In this document: positions 6,854 through 10,122 of the stretch, in pieces | Layout: each line of letters begins with the position of its first letter | Position numbering within the stretch: position 1 is the stretch's first letter | Assembly (NCBI GenBank): GCA_937915285.1 | Contig: CALDNG010000081.1 | Location: forward strand, 1 to 10,122 | Origin: an uncultured Desulfomonile sp. | GTDB lineage: Bacteria > Desulfobacterota > Desulfomonilia > Desulfomonilales > Desulfomonilaceae | DNA: 10,122 nucleotides | Direction: 5' to 3' | Notes under the pieces: generated by a model | What the model was told of the DNA's origin: nothing | The model's input: only the letters and a program-made list of their open reading frames with translations | Databases searched by the model: none | Position numbers and translations under genes: made by a program

Positions 6854-6926
6854 TTGATGTGGGGGTAAGTATCAACGCATTTGCTCAGCTTACACACTTT
6901 GGATGTGTATAGACCTGTCCCAATAA

Positions 6927-6932
6927 AGGAGG
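6927..6932 (+). promoter_or_regulatory. Consensus Shine-Dalgarno AGGAGG deciding the ATG at 6938
   Basis: AGGAGG is a perfect anti-16S match, the strongest ribosome site in the window. With five bases to ATG 6938 and only two to ATG 6935, it favours the second ATG. It implies high translation of the secreted protein, in contrast to the weak sites and TTG/GTG starts of several minus-strand genes. Confidence 0.75.
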
Positions 6933-6937
6933 GTATG

Positions 6938-7423
6938 ATGGTCAAGAGAATTTTAATTTTTTCACTTTGTTTAACGACGCTTATGATGGCGTCACTAGCT
7001 CTGGCGGGTGGCAAGATGGTGGCCCCGGCTGCTCCGATTGCTTGCGCTCCGGCGCCATGCGGTCCCACCGTGGGTCCGAATCCAGCCTATTGGGGTGACG
7101 CGCCATTCCCCGGACTTTGTGGAGGAGTTGTAGCCCTTCCATTTCTGGTAGTTGGAAGTCTGTTGGGTGGAAACACGGCAGCGCCTTATGGGGCTCCTGT
7201 TTACGGCGCGCCTGTCGCCAGGCCTTATGGACCTGCAGTTCCTGCTCCTGGCTGCGCACCGTATGCGCCACCAGCCTGTGGTCCGGTAGCCCCTGCCCCT
7301 TGCGGTCCAGCTCCTTACGGAGCGGGCGCTCTTGGAGGCGGTTTGTTCGGTGGGTTGCCTTGTCTTGAACTTTGCTCCGGAATTCTCGGTGGCCTCGGTG
7401 GTGGACTCGGTTTTGGCTTATAA
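6938..7423 (+). CDS. Secreted Gly/Pro/Ala/Cys-rich low-complexity protein, function unknown
   Basis: This 161-residue protein has a clear signal peptide (MVKR, hydrophobic 5-20, cleavage after ALA at 23). The mature part is strongly biased. A Pro/Ala/Cys segment (29-50) has CAPAPCGP, a hydrophobic patch follows (61-78, CGGVVALPFLVVGSLLGG), then a Pro/Tyr/Gly repeat region (82-128) with YGAPVYGAP, PACGP and APCGP, and a glycine-zipper-like tail (129-161) with paired LPCLELC. Eight cysteines remain after cleavage (36, 41, 61, 106, 114, 122, 142, 146), four of them in A-C-G-P or P-C-G-P contexts or close variants. I do not recognise the family. The composition suggests a disulfide-linked structural, envelope or surface protein, which is inference. 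Of two adjacent ATGs (6935 and 6938) the second is preferred because the AGGAGG at 6927-6932 is five bases from it and only two from the first. The gene is monocistronic, ending in its own terminator. Confidence 0.8.
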   Translation: MVKRILIFSLCLTTLMMASLALAGGKMVAPAAPIACAPAPCGPTVGPNPAYWGDAPFPGLCGGVVALPFLVVGSLLGGNTAAPYGAPVYGAPVARPYGPAVPAPGCAPYAPPACGPVAPAPCGPAPYGAGALGGGLFGGLPCLELCSGILGGLGGGLGFGL

Positions 7424-7524
7424 GATGGATTTAAGGGCTGATCCAGGGTTTCAGGCGAACAAAATTATCTAAACCAGGCATTTCATAGCGAACTAATCAA
7501 AAAGTAATAATCCTTCCAATCCTT

Positions 7525-7550
7525 CGGGGACTTTTAGTCCCCGTTTTTTT
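7525..7550 (+). terminator. Intrinsic terminator after the Cys/Pro/Gly-rich protein gene
   Basis: CGGGGACT-TTT-AGTCCCCG is a perfect 8-bp stem with a 3-base loop followed by seven T residues (7544-7550). It lies about 100 bases after the stop codon at 7423. It isolates this gene from the downstream recD2 gene. Confidence 0.93.
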
Positions 7551-7621
7551 GTTCTATAAAAACCTCAGATCAAAGGAAGGCTTTATCTTGACAGTTTGGG
7601 GCCTTTAAAACTCGGACAGGA

Positions 7622-7627
7622 TATAAT
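7622..7627 (+). promoter_or_regulatory. Perfect -10 TATAAT upstream of recD2, no matching -35
   Basis: TATAAT lies 13 bases before the first in-frame ATG (7640). No TTGACA-like hexamer is found 15-19 bases upstream; a perfect TTGACA at 7588-7593 is 28 bases away, too far for a standard promoter. If it is used, transcription begins near 7634, leaving a 6-base leader for ATG 7640 or about 24 bases for ATG 7658, which is an argument for the second start. Confidence 0.45.
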
Positions 7628-7639
7628 AGTGTTAGGATC

Positions 7640-9814
7640 ATGGAATTACCGGGAAACATGGCCAAATCGGAGCGTCTTGAGGTTATAGAGGGTGTGCTGG
7701 AGAGACTTGTCTTCAGCCACAACGATCATGACTTCGTTGTAGCGGCGTTGTCCGTACCAGGGCGTTCAGACCCGGTAACCATAGTGGGTAGGTTAGCTCA
7801 GCCACATCCTGGAGAAACATTACTTCTAAAGGGAAAATGGGAGTTTGCCAAGAATTACGGGGAACAGTTCAGGTTTGTGGAGGCTGAAACCAAGGCGCCC
7901 TCGACCATCAAGGGAATAGAAAAATATCTTTCATCGAATCTCATCAAAGGAATTGGTCCGGAAATGGCGCGACGGATTACGGCCAAATTCGGTGAAAAAA
8001 CTCTTGAGGTCATCGACACAACCCCCGATCAGTTGCTTCAGGTTTCCGGAATCGGAAAAGGTCGCGCAAAAATGATCTCCGAGGCATTTCAGGAACAAAG
8101 GGAGATCAGGGATGTCATGCTGTTTCTTCAAACTCACGGTGTTTCTTCGACTTACGCGTACAGGATATTCAAGAAATACCAAAAAAGTTCAATCGAGGTG
8201 GTGAAACGAAACCCTTATGTTCTGGCGACAGATATTAGGGGCATAGGTTTCAAATCTGCAGACCGGATAGCGGCCAGTTTGGGAATAGACCATCGCTCGC
8301 CTTTACGCGCCAGGGCAGGGCTAGTTCACACGCTTGACCTTGCCCAATCCGAAGGCCACACATATCTACCTCACCCGAACCTCATAGAAAAGGCAAGGAT
8401 ACTTCTTGGTGTTGAAAATAAGCTGCTGGAAAAAGCGCTGGTGGAATTGTCTAACAACCGGGAAGTAGTGATTCAGGATGGTCGCGTATACCTGGCTATG
8501 ATGGCAAGAATAGAGGATTCGGTGGCCTCAAGAATTCGAGATCTTCTGGTTTCGCCATTGATATTTCCAAAAATTAACGTTGAGGCTGCAATCCAGTGGG
8601 TGGAGCGGCGAGAACAAATAGTATTGTCTGACGCTCAGAAAGAGGCCATCAGGACGGCTGTGCAGAGCAAAATTCTTATTATTACAGGAGGTCCTGGGAC
8701 GGGAAAGACTACCTTACTCAACTCACTAATAAAAATCTTTGAAGCAAAGAACATCCGGACTCTTCTGGCGGCGCCGACCGGCAGGGCGGCCAAGAGACTC
8801 TCTGAGTCTACCGGTAGGGAAGCGAAGACGGTTCATAGACTGTTGGAGTATTCGCCAGGCGGCGGTGGGTTCCAGCGGAACTCCAGCAACCCACTGGAAG
8901 CTGATTTGGTGATAGTTGACGAAGTGTCGATGCTAGATATTCTGTTAGCCAACAATTTGCTGGGGGCCATCGATTCGGCGTCAAGTCTGATTCTGGTAGG
9001 CGATGCGGATCAATTGCCGTCTGTTGGTCCCGGAAATGTCCTGTCGGATCTCATAGAATCGGGTCAGGTCCACGTGATCCGCCTGGACACCATTTTCAGG
9101 CAGGCTCAGGAAAGTGACATCGTCGTAAACGCCCACAGGGTGAATCAGGGGCTGCTTCCGGAGAGAGACAGCCATGACGGGGAATTAAGTGATTTCTATA
9201 TGATAGAGTCCGAGCAGCCCGAGGACATCCTGAGACTCATCAAGGAGTTGGTATCCACAAGAATTCCGAACCGTTTTAAACTAAATCCCGTGGATGATAT
9301 CCAGGTCCTGACTCCTATGAACCGTGGGCAGGTCGGCACGGAGAACCTCAACAATGAACTCAGGCTACTGCTTAACCGGGGCGGAAAGGTCGTAAAGGGG
9401 GGGCGCTTCAGTGTAGGCGACCGGGTCATGCAAATCAGAAACAATTATGACAAGGAGGTCTTTAACGGCGACACAGGCATCATCGCATCATTTGACGAGA
9501 ACTGGAATGAAGTGACGGTAGAGTTCGATTCCAGGCTTGTGACTTACCATGTCAACGAACTTGACGAGTTGGCGCTAGCCTATGCAGTCACCATTCACAA
9601 ATCCCAGGGAAGTGAATATCCATGCGTGATAATACCTTTGAGCACCCAGCATTACGTCATGCTGCGCAGAAATCTGCTTTACACCGCCATGACCCGCGGT
9701 CGCAAGCTGGTAGTTATCATCGCCAACCCAAAGGCAGTTGAAATTGCGGTCGCAGAAAAGAATGTTGAGCGCAGATTTAGCGGTTTGACTGAAAAACTGC
9801 TTTCCAGTTCCTAA
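7640..9814 (+). CDS. recD2: RecD2-type ATP-dependent 5'-3' DNA helicase (superfamily 1B)
   Basis: This 724-residue protein is a full-length RecD2, the RecBCD-independent relative of RecD linked to DNA repair and replication-fork upkeep. The N-terminal region (about 15-85) is the OB-like domain, then come helix-hairpin-helix motifs (GIGPEMARR 104-112, GIGKGRAKM 137-145, GIGFKSADR 201-209) typical of RecD2. The helicase core has Walker A GGPGTGKTT (350-358), motif Ia APTGRAAKRL (378-387), Walker B DEVSMLD (427-433), motif III GDADQLPSVGPG (454-465), FRQ (486-488), the SH3-like segment near 590-645, TIHKSQGSE (651-659) and motif VI YTAMTRGR (681-688). All catalytic residues look intact. The start is uncertain: ATG 7640 and ATG 7658 (six codons later) both lack a good ribosome site. 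The gene is convergent with the glycogen synthase gene, 17 bases away, with no terminator between. Confidence 0.95.
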   Translation: MELPGNMAKSERLEVIEGVLERLVFSHNDHDFVVAALSVPGRSDPVTIVGRLAQPHPGETLLLKGKWEFAKNYGEQFRFVEAETKAPSTIKGIEKYLSSNLIKGIGPEMARRITAKFGEKTLEVIDTTPDQLLQVSGIGKGRAKMISEAFQEQREIRDVMLFLQTHGVSSTYAYRIFKKYQKSSIEVVKRNPYVLATDIRGIGFKSADRIAASLGIDHRSPLRARAGLVHTLDLAQSEGHTYLPHPNLIEKARILLGVENKLLEKALVELSNNREVVIQDGRVYLAMMARIEDSVASRIRDLLVSPLIFPKINVEAAIQWVERREQIVLSDAQKEAIRTAVQSKILIITGGPGTGKTTLLNSLIKIFEAKNIRTLLAAPTGRAAKRLSESTGREAKTVHRLLEYSPGGGGFQRNSSNPLEADLVIVDEVSMLDILLANNLLGAIDSASSLILVGDADQLPSVGPGNVLSDLIESGQVHVIRLDTIFRQAQESDIVVNAHRVNQGLLPERDSHDGELSDFYMIESEQPEDILRLIKELVSTRIPNRFKLNPVDDIQVLTPMNRGQVGTENLNNELRLLLNRGGKVVKGGRFSVGDRVMQIRNNYDKEVFNGDTGIIASFDENWNEVTVEFDSRLVTYHVNELDELALAYAVTIHKSQGSEYPCVIIPLSTQHYVMLRRNLLYTAMTRGRKLVVIIANPKAVEIAVAEKNVERRFSGLTEKLLSSS

Positions 9815-9831
9815 CCCGATACGATTACTAC

Positions 9832-10122
9832 TTATTTCCCCAAGTAATTTAATCTGTCCTGAACCGCCCTCTCGTAAAGCTTTAGGTAATCCTGAGCTGA
9901 ACGATTCCAGGAAAAATCCCTCTGCATACCCCTAATCATTAATCGTTGCCAGATCTTAGGATCAGAACTGTATAAATCAAGGGCGCGATTGATAGCGTCC
10001 TCAAATTCAAACGCAGCAGGTGTGGTGAACCTGAAACCGGTCCCGGTATCGTTATCAGGATCAAATTCCTCCACAGTGTCCATCAGGCCACCTGTTGATC
10101 TAACCACCGGCACAGTTCCGTA
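9832..10122 (-). CDS. glgA: Glycogen synthase, C-terminal end (partial, continues beyond window)
   Basis: The last 96 codons of a GT5 glycogen/starch synthase are present, and the frame stays open to the window edge (…YGTVPVVRSTGGL…). STGGLMDTVEEFD followed by a GTGF turn is the conserved C-terminal-domain region of GlgA, which adds glucose from ADP-glucose to glycogen. The tail with ALDLYSSDPKIWQ, then RGMQRDFSWNRSAQDYLKLY, is also typical. The catalytic N-terminal domain and the ADP-glucose-binding KxGG motif are outside. An internal GTG at 10113 is not a true start, as homology continues through it. A GT4-type glycogen enzyme is a less likely alternative. Confidence 0.85.
   Translation of the reverse strand, partial: YGTVPVVRSTGGLMDTVEEFDPDNDTGTGFRFTTPAAFEFEDAINRALDLYSSDPKIWQRLMIRGMQRDFSWNRSAQDYLKLYERAVQDRLNYLGK

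Larger units (their letters stand above)
6705..6860 (+). repeat. ACATCAA repeats upstream of the Cys/Pro/Gly-rich protein gene
   Basis: A 14-base direct repeat, AACATCAATAGTTT (6705-6718) and AACATCAATAATTT (6797-6810), has 13 of 14 identical bases. The second copy ends two bases before the TTGACA at 6813. The core ACATCAA recurs inverted as TTGATGT at 6854-6860, and a shorter inverted AACATC (as GATGTT) lies at 6731-6736. The position around a -35 box is what an operator would show, but the motif is short and AT-rich, so chance is possible. Confidence 0.4.
6420..6937. other. AT-rich intergenic region between divergent secreted-protein genes
   Basis: These 518 bases separate two divergently transcribed secreted-protein genes. 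On the minus strand side, TATACT (6498-6493) is a possible -10 for the lipocalin-like gene but lacks a good -35. On the plus side there is a TTGACA at 6813, three ACATCAA heptamers and a small hairpin at 6841-6853, all listed separately. I found no convincing coding sequence, tRNA or terminator; the one long plus-strand open frame here mostly lies antisense to the lipocalin-like gene and has no ribosome site. Confidence 0.5.

Noticed and set aside
6718..7271. Minus-strand open frames of 116 and 96 codons overlapping the Cys/Pro/Gly-rich gene
   Set aside because: The plus frame has a signal peptide, a consensus ribosome site and a terminator; the minus frames are products of its biased composition.
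7080..7400. Tandem DNA repeat or CRISPR-like array in the low-complexity gene
   Set aside because: The similarity is at the level of amino acid composition; nucleotide units are irregular and there is no constant repeat-spacer structure.
7588..7627. TTGACA and TATAAT as one promoter for recD2
   Set aside because: The spacer is 28 bases, far outside the functional 15-19 range, so the two boxes cannot serve one sigma70 promoter.

Overview
The window looks like a chromosomal stretch from a Gram-negative bacterium of moderate GC content. The TolC/HlyD envelope pair and signal-peptide proteins show a diderm envelope. The IspH-UbiA fusion, the RecD2 helicase and the glycogen synthase tail would fit a deltaproteobacterial (Desulfobacterota, Desulfomonile- or Syntrophobacter-like) host. 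That placement is an inference from gene content only. There is no sign of phage, insertion sequence, CRISPR array or integration site.

Layout: positions 1-5694 form a co-directional minus-strand run. Read in the direction of transcription it holds a TolC-type outer-membrane channel (5694-4306), a HlyD-type adaptor overlapping it by 20 bases (4325-3228), a membrane GT2/GT21-like glycosyltransferase (3134-1974), an IspH protein fused to a UbiA-type membrane prenyltransferase domain (1916-168), and a tRNA-Thr(UGU) (71 to beyond position 1). A consensus sigma70 promoter lies upstream of tolC and another precedes the tRNA. Upstream of the tolC promoter, also on the minus strand, is a small secreted lipocalin-like protein with a TTG start (6419-6003).

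A roughly 520-base AT-rich intergenic region (6420-6937) separates this from a plus-strand gene for a short secreted Gly/Pro/Ala/Cys-rich low-complexity protein (6938-7423), which ends in a textbook intrinsic terminator. Then comes a full-length RecD2-type helicase (7640-9814, plus strand), convergent with the 3' end of a glycogen synthase gene (10122-9832, minus strand, cut by the window edge).

Working together: TolC and HlyD would make the outer and periplasmic parts of a tripartite export system whose inner-membrane pump is not in the window. The next two genes downstream are both membrane enzymes of lipid or glycan and isoprenoid chemistry, so the run may build and export an envelope lipid or glycan; this is inference from gene order. 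The most unusual items are the IspH-UbiA fusion, whose first Asp-rich motif is degenerate, and the Cys/Pro/Gly-rich secreted protein with repeated ACATCAA motifs and a TTGACA box in its upstream region.
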